From contig WARS01000013.1 in assembly GCA_008933995.1 (NCBI GenBank), positions 9,692,023 to 9,756,022 on the forward strand: a stretch of 64,000 nt of DNA. Reading direction: 5' to 3'. This document shows, piece by piece, positions 37,601 through 49,146 of the stretch. Both the position numbers and the translations under genes were made by a program. Source of the stretch: Datnioides undecimradiatus (taxonomy: Eukaryota > Chordata > Actinopteri > Lobotiformes > Datnioididae). The notes under the pieces are model-generated. The model was not told the DNA's origin, did no database searches, and was given only the letters and a program-made list of their open reading frames with translations. Each line of letters begins with the position of its first letter. Position 1 is the first letter of the stretch.

Positions 37601-40600
37601 ACTTACAGCTCTGACATTCAGCAGAGTCATAAGACATAAGAGGTCTGACATGACTGTCAGCGACTCTAGTCTCTAGTCTCCCTCACCAGCTGAAGGTGGC
37701 GTTCATGACCTGCAGGAGCAGCTGGTAGCATGAAGACATCAGCTGATGCTCCTGAACGTCTGTGGCAGGCCCGTCCACAACGCCCTTGTTCTCAGACAAC
37801 AGTGTCTGAGGGGGGGAAAAAAAAAAAAAAAAAAAGCAAATGTTTACAAATGCAATACGTTTTTATCGACAATCAGACGAAAGAGACAAGGCCTCACAAA
37901 GCTACAGATTAACTATGGTTTTATTTCAGATGTAGCACAAATTTTATTTCCATCCACTACGCTCGGGTGGATAGCAGGAGGTGGTTTGTCAAGATAAACA
38001 GCTGGTGGCACTAATTTTCCAGTCGGGTGCCATTTAACTGTTGCAGGAGACGACGGCGCGACAAATGACAAAATTAAATGGGCGAGACAAGAAAAAAGTG
38101 GAAAACGCATCATCTCTGTTTGTTTCTTGTATTTATTTGAGGAACATTACAGTCTTCCTATCAATTCAAATAAATCTGATCTGATCTCATGTAGGTCATG
38201 ATTTATTCATGTTGTACATGGAACGTTGTAACATTTTACTGTTATTGTTTTTTGTTTGTTTGTTTGTTTTTTGAGCAAATGGAGAATGCCTATAAAATGG
38301 TATCATTTGCATTCGTACCTGAAAATGGTTGTGGCAGTTCTCCAGGTGTGAGCAGAGGGCAGGCAGCAGCTGGACGCAGCAGGAGGCAATATCCTTGGAG
38401 CTCCTCTGCTGTAGGTGGGAGAAGCCCACACTCTTATCAGTCCGTCCCTGCAAAAAAGAAAGGAAATGTCCCACTTAGATTGGTCTCACATAAAGATCTA
38501 CATTTTATAGACTTGCAAACCAAACATCACATGCATTCAAAGCTTCCCGAGCAAGGGCAGGTTCAGAAAGTTAGCGTTCTTCAGGCATTCATTTTATCTG
38601 TCTTCAACAAAAAATACATTTTGAACACAATAATACTATAATACTTGAACTGATGATAACCCATAGTGTGTACCACTCATTGTGACTGAACAGTGTTTTG
38701 CCCCCAGGCACTGTCCAACATTGGTGCGACTCCTCTGATTTGTGTTCATTCGTCAGCTTTTTCTCCTGTACCTTGAGGAAAGGGGCTCTCTTGGCAGGAG
38801 CAGCTGTAAGGCTGAACTCCAGTTTGCGAAGCATATCCTCCAACAGGAAAACCAGCTCAGCAGGACCCAGCAGAACCTCCTCTCGCACCTCAATCATGCA
38901 ATACGAACATAAAAGCAAATGCATGACTTCCTGTGTGTTCATGTATGTGGTGCACAGTTAGTACAACGGGGTAAAAGTAGATTCCATTGATATATTAACA
39001 CATTTAAATTTTGCAAAGAAACTTGGACAAAATGTCCTCTCTTTACGAAGAAAACAAGAGTCCTCATAATTTTTCTTACCTCGGTGTGGAGCTCAGAGTC
39101 CAGCAGTGAGCGGGACAACAGGCCACACTGCAGCACACTAAGCACCTCCATGTCCAGCTCTCTGAAAAACTGCCTGTAGGCCACCAGACTGACACCCTGA
39201 CGGATCTCCTTGTCTTTCTCCTTCTCTGGCTGCTCCTTCAACACAAGCAGAATTGGAGGGTTTTTTCCAGCTCATTTACATTAAATATGAGATTAATGTG
39301 AGAGATCAAAGTTTACCTGCTGAGTTTTGTCTACTTCCATCGTGTCCTCAAGCTGAGAGCTGCTCTCTGAGGAATTCTTACTGGGGGCCTTCCTCTTTTT
39401 TCCTGTGCCATCTAATTAACAGACACATATGCGTGTACATATTTCCTTATTCAGAGTATTTGGTCTCACTAATGTGCAGTAAAATAAAGTTGGTTGGGCA
39501 CACCTACCCTTCTTTGCCTTATTTACAGGAGCAGTGGAACTGAGTATGATCCCGTCTGTGCTTTCACCATCAAAGTTAGCGACAGGTGGAACAAAACCAG
39601 GTGTTCCTGAAGCACGTGTTTGAGGAAAAACTGCATTATTTTAAAACCTTCAGTAGAATTGACACCATGTGGCATACCAAGGAGATTTTGCAATCAGGCA
39701 TTATGATGAATCACCTGCCAAAGCCCTCTCCAATAGTGTCTGAAGGTAGGTGATGTTCTTGAGACGAGTCATAACTCTCATCTTCATCTCAATATCCGTT
39801 AGTTTACAGAAAGCATTTATGACCTAACACAAAGATACAGCTTTAATCACACGTCTCCTAAATGTGACAAAAGAACCCACTGGACATGAACATGCAGTTA
39901 CCTCTCTGAACCAGTTGATGGTGTGAAAGAGCAAAGTACAGAGGAACTCCCTCTCAGCTTTGGACAGACTTTCCATTTTCTCAACTATGTCCATGTCTGT
40001 TAGGACCAGGGGGCAGCCTGTGCTCCAGCAAATGTAAAAATACAGAAACAGATGATTTTACAGTCAAAGAAATGAGAACAAACTACTTTTGGGGGTCAAC
40101 ATGTAACTTTCTTTTCCTTACCCAGCAGGGCATCAATCTGCTCGAGGTCTCCCTGGTACTGTTTCTCCTCACAGAGTCTCAGGAGGCGAAAAAATGGAGA
40201 TAGACACAGAGGAGAGACTCGCCTGCAAAAAAAAAAAATTAAAAAAAGGGAGAAACAATTCCAACATCACTGCCTTTGTGCATGACTGCAAGATAATACA
40301 CCATAAAGTGAAATATATAAACCTATAGCAAATGAAACAGATGAGCTAAATATTTTTTGCAGGTTGACCGACTTGTTTGTCTTCTCAGTCTGACTCTGCT
40401 GCTCTCCTTTGTTCTGCATGTCCTGAGCCAGTAGAGGCAGCAGGTTGATGGCAATGCCTTCAGCTTCATCCAGGTTGTACATCACATGGGCCGGAAAGGG
40501 AAAGGAACTGAGGTACACAGGTAGGAGGGATTAATCACTCTGGACATGGAAAAACTGCTTAAACCAAGTAATTACTAATGCCTCCAGCTGTCCACTACTA

Positions 40601-43600
40601 ACCCTGATATTTGCGGAGTCACGTCCACCACAAAGTCAGCCTGGAAGTCTTCTAGGACACTGTTTGCGACCGTTTTCTGTTAGTAGCAGGAAGATAACAG
40701 GACCAGAATGCTTAATCTCACCACGGTTACATCTTAGAAAGCCCAATGCATGACAATAATGATATTTCAGTGGGGACCAAAAGCCAGAGCTTTGAACCCA
40801 GTGCTGTGTATTTTATTAAAATTGTTAGAAAAAAAGAAATAAGATGAATGGTTAATGTTTGCTAGAGACACACCTGCACCTGTGGGTCCAGGGTAGAGGT
40901 CAGAATCAGATTGGCCAGCTCGTCATAGTACAGAGCTGTAGCCTCAGGTGAGTTTTCACTGCTTGACTTCACCAGCTCCAACAGGGCTGTCACCTGCAAC
41001 AAAAAGATTTCTCAGGACTGGAGAAAGGATGGCAAGAACACAAATGTGAAATGCAACAGAAGAATGCCGTTCACAGGCTCTTCTATGTTTTCCTCTTTCC
41101 AAATGGAAAAAACAAAAAGTATATATGCTTTATAAAAACTGCATTCTTGAGATACTTGTTTAACCCCTAAAACTAAAATATGAGAATGTAAACCAAAGAA
41201 AACAACACAAACACAATCACAACTATCCTTCAAAGATAGACATTGTTCATTCTAATAGCTTTAATGCCCAATACGTACCTGTCTAAACGTCTCCTGGGGT
41301 AACGAACCAGACTGTGACTCTTTCACTTTAGGCCTGGTGAAGGACAGCATGATCAAGAGGTGAGAGATATCATAACTAAATAAACAAGAAGAATGTTGCT
41401 CCCTGCGACTAACAGGCGTTACCTCAATGCCCCCATGCTGCCCACAATCATGACAGCACCGATGATGCCAATACGCTTGTATTTGGGCACAGTGCTGGAG
41501 AGCTGCTTACGGATCACGATGTGCATGTCATCCTGAGGGGATACAAACAGAACGAGAGAGGTCAGCCACCGGCTGAGAGGATGACAAGAGGAAGGTGGGA
41601 AGAAGTGTTGAATGAAACCTCTACCTGGATGTGAGACCCCTGCTGCGGTTGCCCAAAGGCCAGTCTGCTCAGAAGGTGGAAGAGCCTACGGATCTGCTGC
41701 GGTGTAAGGTTGTCCATGTAGTCCAAGATTCCCTGATCAAATATTGTCCTCAGTTAGAAACTCAGCCACATACAAGGTAAGACACTAACCATTTGTAAGA
41801 ACGCCAACAGGGAGGCCAACTACAGCTTGTTTATACATTTAAGGGGGCTGTAATGGCAGATATATAGAGCATCTCTTTACCTTGACAAAAACAGCATATA
41901 GAGCCATTTCTGAGGGCTTTTCTGTCACCAGACCGCAGAGCAACTCCAGTGCCATGTCCACCTCCCCACCCACACCACTGCACACATGGGTCACTAAAGA
42001 GCCCACCACTTCCTGTAAAATATGATGCAGGACAGAACTCATTTGACTCGTGCGTATTTGTGTTCGAAAACACAATAAACACGTTTATGAACAACGTTTA
42101 AAATGTATCCCAGACCCACCTGTTGGCAGTAAGAGTCAAAGGAAGGGAATGAGTGCCGGTACATGTGTCCACCGAAAGGCACCACGCAGGGGTCAGGGGA
42201 GCGCAGCAAACCCTGAGCCAGGGCCAGGATGGATGGGAAATACCCTCGCATCACCTAGAGTAGCAGCATTAATTACTACAACACGTTATTCAAATATAAA
42301 TCAATTAATCAGTGTAAAAAGTGCACTTCATATTTAAGCTTGTACATCGTCTGCAATCTGACGCTCACCTGAGCATAGTCCCTGAAGGTCCTCTGAAGCA
42401 GAGTCTCCTGGATCCGTCCAGTTCTCACCTTTAGCTTCAGCACCCGCTCAGCCCCCCGACGGCTCTGGTTGGCATTGGTCGAGTGGAGAATAAACAGCAC
42501 CAGCAGATCCATCACCTACCATGAGAGAGCACATTTTAGGGGAAACACATACATTCAAATCTCTGCAGATGCACAAAAACAAAATATCATTTTGTTTCAA
42601 TTTCAAAATATCATATTTTGAGGACACACAAACATTGTGACTGGTTTAGATGATGATAATGTGCAGTCATATGTGCTAATGATATGTGTATGTATACAAT
42701 ACTATACTTTAGTAGGGGGCTCCCCTAAACTGAGGAGACGACACTTACCTTATGGTCCTCCCCTTCATCCACAGACTCGATTGCCTGATGAAAATATTAT
42801 ATACAAGAAAAATTCAGTCAAAAACACTGAAATTAAGAAGACTGTTAGTCATCAGGAATAAAATCAAAAGTATTAGACTGTAGTGATGAATTAAAGCTAG
42901 AGGGAGTAAAACATGTTTCCTTTCTCACCCTGAGCCAAGCCTCAGATACTGTTTTCTGGAAACGCACTGCTGACTTGATGCCATCCAATATCAATGCAAC
43001 GCTGTCCTGGCTGCTGCCAGCTGCTGGTGTGGCTGCAGACCTGCTCCAAAACTGGATTTATTAGATCAAATCTTCCAAAAAACAATATCAAGTAGCCACT
43101 AAATTCTTCAAAACAGGATCCTGACTAAGTGTACTGATGTCTAGTTGTGAGTGAAACAGAATTTGCACTGTCTTACCCTGCTGCTCCTTTGTTCTTGATG
43201 TGGCTCTGAGAGGCCTGCAGCACAGGAGGCAGAATACACTGTTCCAACTCCAGCTTTTTACGCAGAGTGCACACCACCTACATGTAGGAAAGACACAGTG
43301 CACACGCTAACTGATTGTGAAGTGTAAGCCAAATATAACCAGAACTAAATTATTGTGTTGCTTTTCTGTTAAATGCAAATGCTGTGCTCTGACCTCATGT
43401 GCATCAGAGGCTGAGACAGAGTGCAAGATGAACTTGACAATCACGGGCAGGTCTTCTAGTTGCACAGCAGCTAAAGTGGCCATTACAGCTCCCCGTACCT
43501 GAGACAGGATTCAGACTGTCTTTTAATACTTTACCAAAATTAAGTGTAAAAGTGTGTGTGTGTGTGTGTGTGTGAGAGATTGTGTGTGCTACCTCAGTCA

Positions 43601-45514
43601 GTAATGGGAAACTGAGGTTCAGACTAGAGAGGGCATCCAGGATGGGGACAGTCAACTGCGTGTTCTCCTGGAGTAATGTGCTACAGAGGATGATGAGGAT
43701 AATCAGAGTTTAATCGGCATCTATGAAACCTCACATGCAGTTGAAGAAGCAAAGCTCTATAATAAAGATTTACTGTACACACTTCAGCTCTTTGGCTATA
43801 TCATTGTGCTGGGAGTCTTCCAGTATCTCCGGTAGACTCGTGATGATGTCACACTGGACCTCCACTGGTGCCACTGACACCAGCTCCATGAGCTTTGCTG
43901 CCAGCTCCTGCAAATAACAGTTCACAGAGACGGCAGGCATAAACAACTATGTCGCCATCCCGAGATTAGTGATGTATGATACATGGAAGTAATATATGAT
44001 TACAGGTGCAAGAGCACAGATCAGCCAAAACAAAACTTTAGTGGCTGTGACAACCGTACGTGCAACAGCACCTATCATCACTGAAATTATTACCTTGCTG
44101 TCCACAACTCTGTCTAGCCATTTCAGCTGGTTGATAATTATGCGTGGAATACTGATCCCTCCATCTCCAGTGCTGCAAAAGACAGAAAAGAAGCACATGT
44201 AGTAAAATTAGATCATTTTTATAAAGTAAGAGAAAATGTTCAAAATGCTGTAAAGTGAACTTGTGTGAAAAAACTAACCCCTCAAACATAAATTCAGGGA
44301 GCTTCTCCAACAAGGTGTTTATGATCAAAGTCTGCACGAGAGAGAGCAAAGCAGGCTGAACATGTGGAAGATACAGTGAACACACATTTGCATGCCTCAG
44401 AGCAGAAACTGACATTTGTAGTTGTTTTTCCGCTTCAGAAAATCTCACCTGCAGCATCTCAATCCCCAACAGCATGCGTATCAGACTTTCGTGGAAGGAG
44501 CTGACACATCTGCAACAGAGGAAACTTGTCACTATGTCACATTGTACACGCACTGACACAAACTCAGTCTGTGGCCTTTGTAAATCAAAGTCCTGCCTCT
44601 ATTTTAGTTGAGTGTTACCTGGAGTCTCCATCAGACAACCGCGGGACACATGGAAGGAGGCAGTTCCTCAACTGCTCAGGGTCCTCGACATGAGACTCCA
44701 ATCCAGTGATGAATTCCTGAATAACCTGAGAAATTAAAAGTCAATGAAACACAACTGTCTTATACTAAACGCCTTAATTTATATAGGGATGTTTTTATTA
44801 CTTACCCCAGGATACCTGGGACTCTTTTGTAGTTGTTGCTGTATCCTTTTTTGGAAAACAACTTGATCAACAGCTGGAGAGGAAAGGAGAATTATCAGAA
44901 AACTGCAAAAACCAGTTGAAAAACTGATTTCATTTCCTGGGATGTACGGTTTGAAATTTGGATTGAGTGCACTTACCAATCTCATTGGATGTGCCGCCTT
45001 GGTTCAAGGTGACACCTGCCTCTCGGAGAAAGACAGCAAATACACTTTGATTTGTCTCCTCTGGAGGAGGTTCCTTTGGTTGACGGCTGGTGCTGCGACT
45101 CTTCTTTGCCTCTGTAGAGATACGAGAACAAAACTTGAATAAAACAGTAACCATAGGAAAAAAAACTGGGCTGCTTATCAAAACAATGTTTAACACAAGG
45201 TACCAGGGATGTTGTCAATTTAGCGGTTTGCAAAACATGTTTATGTAAAATGCGAAACACGCAGTGATCTTGTCAGATTAATCCCAAGTCTTGATTCCAA
45301 TTTGCTCTCAGGGTGAATAATACGGTTCACATTACCGTGTGCAAATCTGTTGATATGGTAGACAAGGTCGGTAGCTTCACCGAGAAACTGCCACGTTATT
45401 GGCACATCTCTTATGAACAACTGTGATGTTACGATAACCTACATAAAACTTACTGGTGATCGTAGTGGCTCCCCCTCCCTTATCCACAGAGGAGCGTCGC
45501 TTTTTCCGCAGCAT
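31617..45514 (-). CDS. fancd2: FANCD2, complete, 43 coding exons
   Basis: FANCD2 pairs with FANCI as a DNA clamp. It is monoubiquitinated by the Fanconi core complex (FANCL with UBE2T) and directs interstrand-crosslink repair in the nucleus. Exons, 5' to 3': 45454-45514, 44977-45111, 44806-44873, 44619-44725, 44449-44509, 44279-44331, 44094-44172, 43783-43907, 43593-43680, 43394-43498, 43177-43277, 42929-43040, 42749-42784, 42369-42515, 42120-42254, 41881-42012, 41625-41732, 41423-41532, 41279-41333, 40874-40993, 40603-40676, 40373-40507, 40122-40222, 39902-40017, 39715-39823, 39508-39606, 39317-39411, 39080-39235, 38772-38888, 38319-38447, 37687-37805, 37419-37529, 36982-37112, 36795-36894, 35818-35940, 35617-35710, 35020-35091, 34837-34875, 34673-34747, 34069-34140, 33716-33853, 33542-33640, 31617-31709. 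They sum to 4335 bases in one frame (1444 residues; human about 1451). The ubiquitin-acceptor context [11 protein letters not shown] puts the target lysine at about residue 560. The tail is acidic ([11 protein letters not shown]) and ends [10 protein letters not shown]. The first exon is basic (MLRKKRRSS), fitting a nuclear signal. Exons 8 and 22 use weak donors (AA before gtgtgt and gtcggt), chosen because phase and human alignment require them. Confidence 0.95.
31990..32830 (-). mobile_element. Fossil BEL/Pao LTR retrotransposon fragment in FANCD2 intron 42
   Basis: The minus strand carries protein traces typical of BEL/Pao pol: an aspartic-protease-like part ([20 protein letters not shown], then [16 protein letters not shown] and [12 protein letters not shown]) followed by the stretch leading toward reverse transcriptase. 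The element is fragmentary and clearly broken. No LTRs or gag part were found within the intron (31710-33541). Moderate conservation of the motifs suggests a middle-aged insertion. It lies in the same orientation as FANCD2. Confidence 0.8.
35132..35160. repeat. CA microsatellite in FANCD2 intron 36
   Basis: A run of CA units ending in two CGCA units, just upstream (in transcript order) of coding exon 37. Confidence 0.9.
37811..38220. repeat. Poly-A run and possible SINE or MITE in FANCD2 intron 30
   Basis: An A-tract of about 18 bases at about 37818-37835 is followed by a compact, GC-richer body (about 37955-38100) and ends near 38180-38195 in a short aaatctgatctgatct repeat. This arrangement resembles a short retroposed element, but no tRNA-type A or B box was recognised. 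Confidence 0.25.
43552..43574. repeat. GT microsatellite in FANCD2 intron 9
   Basis: About 11 GT units lie close to the donor of coding exon 9, followed by a GAGA step and a second short GT run. Confidence 0.9.
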
Positions 45515-47043
45515 CTGATGAAATATAAGGATCAAATGACTTTTCACAGCTAAAACCAGGTACAGCAGCAAACAAGTCAACGTGTTAATAAGTTGACTTG
45601 GGACCAGTTTAGCTAAGTAACTTTGTTGAAACCTTATTGTAGCTGTGGTGTTAGCTAGATCAGTTATTTAATAACGATAACGCAAACATGCACATATGTT
45701 AAGTGTGTATCCCTATATCGAGGTTATGTTGTTGGCTGTCACGATCATTCAGAATGATAATAGAGAGACATACGTTTAACAGACGAAGCCACAGATAACT
45801 GTTAAGAGGAGCTCAGATGTCGACGTTAGAAAACAAACTCCCGCGCCAATGCACTTATCGCGTCATCAGCCAGAGTTAGGGATCCTCTTTAAAGAGTTTA
45901 TGGTTTAAAAAAGCGGCGAAAGCAATAAATTGATACCCAGTTCGTCTGACATTAATCATATAGGGCAAATGAAATAAAATTTTGTATACCGTTTATTTAT
46001 TTGTTAGTTTGTTCACTGGAGTCTCTGACGTGGTATTAAAGTGGTTCGGGGTCTGGCATTACCACAGGATTTAGACGGTCTCTAGTTTCAGAGTATCGGG
46101 TCGCACGTTTTCCTAAACGATCCGGCCGTTGTTGGGCGGGGTTAACACTCTGTCAGCGCTATCACTTACGAAGAGTTTTCCGGGATACGCTGTGAAGAGA
46201 AACATGCTTCCTTCCAACACCCACTTCCGTCTCTGGTTCAGCTGGTTTACCAAGAGCATTAGTTCAGCAACATATCGATTTACAAGCCGATTGTTTTTGT
46301 AAAGGAAATCGCTGCTCCCTTCAAACCAAAGTGTCACATCTTTCATACAGCTCAGTTTATAAACCACGAACCATGCCATGAATTAAGCCAACCAGCTAAC
46401 TGTTAGCTGAGTGAGCAGTCGAAGTTACCTCAGATATTTTCATGGTTAAGTTTCAACATATTGCGCGAAAATACAATGCTAAACCCTGACACTGGCGCAT
46501 TTGTTAATCTTTAATGGTTGCTGTTCTTGTTTTTCAAATATAGCAGATATGACAAAATAGAAAGACTCTTGATATGCGAAAAACGGAGATACTAAGGTAA
46601 ACTGCGTACTTACCTTTAGAAAATACGGCTTAATGTAGCGTAAATAGACAAAAATTAGTTTTACCAAATCAATATTATAAGAAATTAATTCCAATTCTCC
46701 TATAATTATTAGCGAGAGAGTCAAATGTTTACTTACTGTCTCATTATTTGACTGACTGTGTTCTGCAATTGACTTACAAAATTTAATATTATGATTTAAT
46801 CATTTTGCTTTACGGTGATTCGTGCTTATTAATAACCGTGGTTAGTCCAGCCTGGGTTAATGTAACGCTGCGTTGGTTCAAGTCGGCCAACCCGCAGGCT
46901 GCAGGGCGTGAATTGTCTTGTTAGCCCAACACAAGCTCTTGGAAAAGACTTGATAGGTGTGCTCAAGACAAGTGAGACGCGCGGACTGTCTGCAGGAATC
47001 TAAGGGGATATTGTGGCAGAAAAAGGGAACGGGGAGCGCAAGA
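45515..47043. promoter_or_regulatory. Shared upstream interval of FANCD2 and GPX1 (divergent genes)
   Basis: FANCD2 (minus) and GPX1 (plus) start 1.53 kb apart and point away from each other, so both promoters must lie here. The frame of GPX1 is open upstream to 46957, so its start was set by the conserved [10 protein letters not shown]. No TATA box in a standard position was seen for either gene. The minus-strand frames at 46113-46379 and 46479-46724 have no family resemblance. Confidence 0.5.
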
Positions 47044-48852
47044 ATGGCTACGACATTTTACGATCTCGCTGCCACACTGTTAACGGGAGAAACATTTAAT
47101 TTCTCTTCGCTTCAGGGCAAAGTTGTCCTCATTGAGAATGTGGCGTCTCTCTGAGGTACGACCACCAGGGATTACACCCAGATGAATGAGCTCCACGAGC
47201 GTTACGCCAGCAAGGGGCTCGTTATCCTGGGAGTGCCCTGCAACCAGTTCGGCCATCAGGTGAGGACATTTACACGTTATATGTGCCAGGCCCGATCTCT
47301 CAGTAACTTTCAGGCTGACTGACTTGTAATTATTATGTTTTATATTTCTTTTTCTTTCCAATAACATTAGATTTTATTTCCTTCGAAATAGCCCACTTAC
47401 TCTTAGATCCTAAGAGTCACATTTTTCAAGCATTGTAAATATGGGATAATGAACCCTTACAATTAATTATTAAATAAAACTACTGAGAAGGAAGTTCTTC
47501 TGTTTCTGTTCTAGACTTTCTCGAGTTTACTATCATGTTTTAGGACTCAGACGAAATTCTGCAATTCAAAATGTTTTTATTTAATTATCTAGAGCAGTTG
47601 TTGACGAAAAGTAAACCTAAAAGTGCTTCAAAAACTCTAATGTAAATTAGTTCCTGGTAGCAGTCTCAACAATTGGAGATACTTAGAAAAGAGGAAATGG
47701 TCGTAGTCAGCTACCATTACCAAACGAAAGGAACCTCAGTGTTGAAGCAGTTTAACGTGGCTTATTTCATGGCATTTGTTATGGCTTTTGCCAGCATTGT
47801 TATTTATTAACTCTGTCAACGGCAACAATACTAGTAACTCATTAATATATGTTTCCAGGCATAATGGTTCCGATCATCTGCAGGTTTCTTATTACAAAAA
47901 GTATTATTGAACTGGTTTCTCCTGTTTAAGAGGAAAAAAATAAACAAATGAGAAGATAGTGCAGCTCTGTTGGGGGAGGGTTTATACAAGAATGTGATCC
48001 TTAAATCACATTTGGCAAAAAGTTAATTATGTATCAGAACGGTTTCCTCATCAGATCAGATAAAGCATTCTCTGTAAATGCTGTAAAGCATCAAATGATT
48101 TATTAGACATTTAACAAACCGTTCTCTATAATGAAAATATCTTATGTTAGTGTGGATTCATAAAAAGCGGTATTAAAAATGTAATGCTGGACTTCTTAAA
48201 GACAGGTTTTTCGATTTTTTTTTTTAGGGAACACATTATCGTCCCTTGACAGTCTCTGCTGATCACTTCCCTTGCAAACCATTCCTATATACGCGTAATA
48301 AAGGTCAATAGGGACATTATGCCACTGTAGTTAAGAAACCTTTTAATAGTGATTTGAACACGTAAAATTCCTAAAATGTCACAGGAATATTCCCTTAATT
48401 AATAAATGATGCTTGAACGTTTGTGATCTTGTTTTTTAAGGGATTGAAATGCTTCTATGTACCACCCATCCTAACATGATCCCTTGATTAATACCATGCA
48501 GGAGAACTGCAAGAACGAAGAAATCCTCGTGTCTCTCAAGTACATCCGTCCTGGAAATGGCTTTGAGCCAAAGTTTCAGCTCCTGGAGAAGGTGGAGGTG
48601 AACGGGAAGGATGCCCATCCCCTTTTTGTGTTCCTGAAGGAAAAGCTCCCTTTCCCGAGTGATGAGCCGACCACCCTCATGACTGACCCCAAGTTAATCA
48701 TCTGGAGCCCGGTGTGCAGGAATGACGTGGCCTGGAACTTTGAGAAGTTCCTCATCGGGCCAGACGGAGTACCCTTCAAGCGTTACAGCAGGAGGTTCCT
48801 CACCAGCGACATTGAGGGCGACATCAAGAAGCTCCTCAACCAGGCAAACTAA
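47044..48852 (+). CDS. gpx1: Glutathione peroxidase 1 (selenoprotein)
   Basis: GPX1 reduces hydrogen peroxide and small organic hydroperoxides with glutathione in cytosol and mitochondria. Exon 1 (47044-47259) encodes [20 protein letters not shown], then ENVASL, a TGA at 47152-47154 read as selenocysteine (residue 37), and [17 protein letters not shown] up to [10 protein letters not shown]. Exon 2 (48502-48852) continues [18 protein letters not shown] and includes [20 protein letters not shown]. All catalytic tetrad members are in place: Sec, the Gln of CNQFGHQ, and the Trp and Asn of AWNF. Total 188 residues, usual for the family. The single coding intron (47260-48501) sits at the position expected for vertebrate GPX1. 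Reading TGA as a stop would break the protein after 36 residues, but the downstream frame is intact and a SECIS element follows. The C-terminus KKLLNQAN is fish-like. Paralogue a or b is not decided. Confidence 0.96.
47152..47154 (+). other. Selenocysteine UGA codon of GPX1
   Basis: The in-frame TGA lies between GCGTCTCTC and GGTACGACC, the invariant active-site context (ASL-U-GTT). It is recoded by the SECIS at about 49008-49066. Confidence 0.95.
47260..48501 (+). other. GPX1 intron
   Basis: It has a gtgagg donor and an atgcag acceptor, length 1242. The interior is AT-rich unique sequence; no repeat or RNA gene was recognised. Confidence 0.85.
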
Positions 48853-49007
48853 AAACGGTCCTCCCATCCACACATAACCTTCATTTAAACAGGGGAAACA
48901 AACGTGTTCAGTCATAGTTTCTCCTAAATGGCTTCTGTAGATTGTGTATGACATTTACTCGGACCACCTGTGCTCACTTGTACATGATTAGCTGTATTCT
49001 GTTCTTT

Positions 49008-49066
49008 TACTATATGAGGGCACCCTCTGAAACCAAACTAGCTGTGAGGGGGGTATCTGATGAGAT
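49008..49066 (+). promoter_or_regulatory. SECIS element of GPX1
   Basis: The quartet halves are ATGA at 49014-49017 and TGAT at 49058-49061. Between them CCCTCT (49023-49028) pairs with AGGGGG, including one G-U pair, and the apical AAA lies at 49030-49032. Order and spacing match the mammalian GPX1 SECIS (ATGA, C/T-rich stem, AAACC, complementary stem, TGAT). It sits about 160 bases after the stop codon. Confidence 0.88.
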
Positions 49067-49140
49067 GTAAAAGGCTGAATGTTTTCAGCTGTATTGTGTG
49101 CATGTAAAGCACAGCTTTGGTTTGATGCATTAAGAGGACC

Positions 49141-49146
49141 AATAAA
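49141..49146 (+). terminator. GPX1 polyadenylation signal
   Basis: AATAAA lies about 290 bases past the GPX1 stop and 75 bases past the SECIS, giving a compact 3' UTR of about 310 bases. Confidence 0.7.

Noticed and set aside
38198-38641. 147-codon plus-strand frame
   Set aside because: It is the antisense shadow of FANCD2 coding exon 30 and its flanking introns.
47152-47154. Premature stop in GPX1, suggesting a pseudogene
   Set aside because: The TGA is at the invariant selenocysteine position and a SECIS follows; the rest of the frame is intact.
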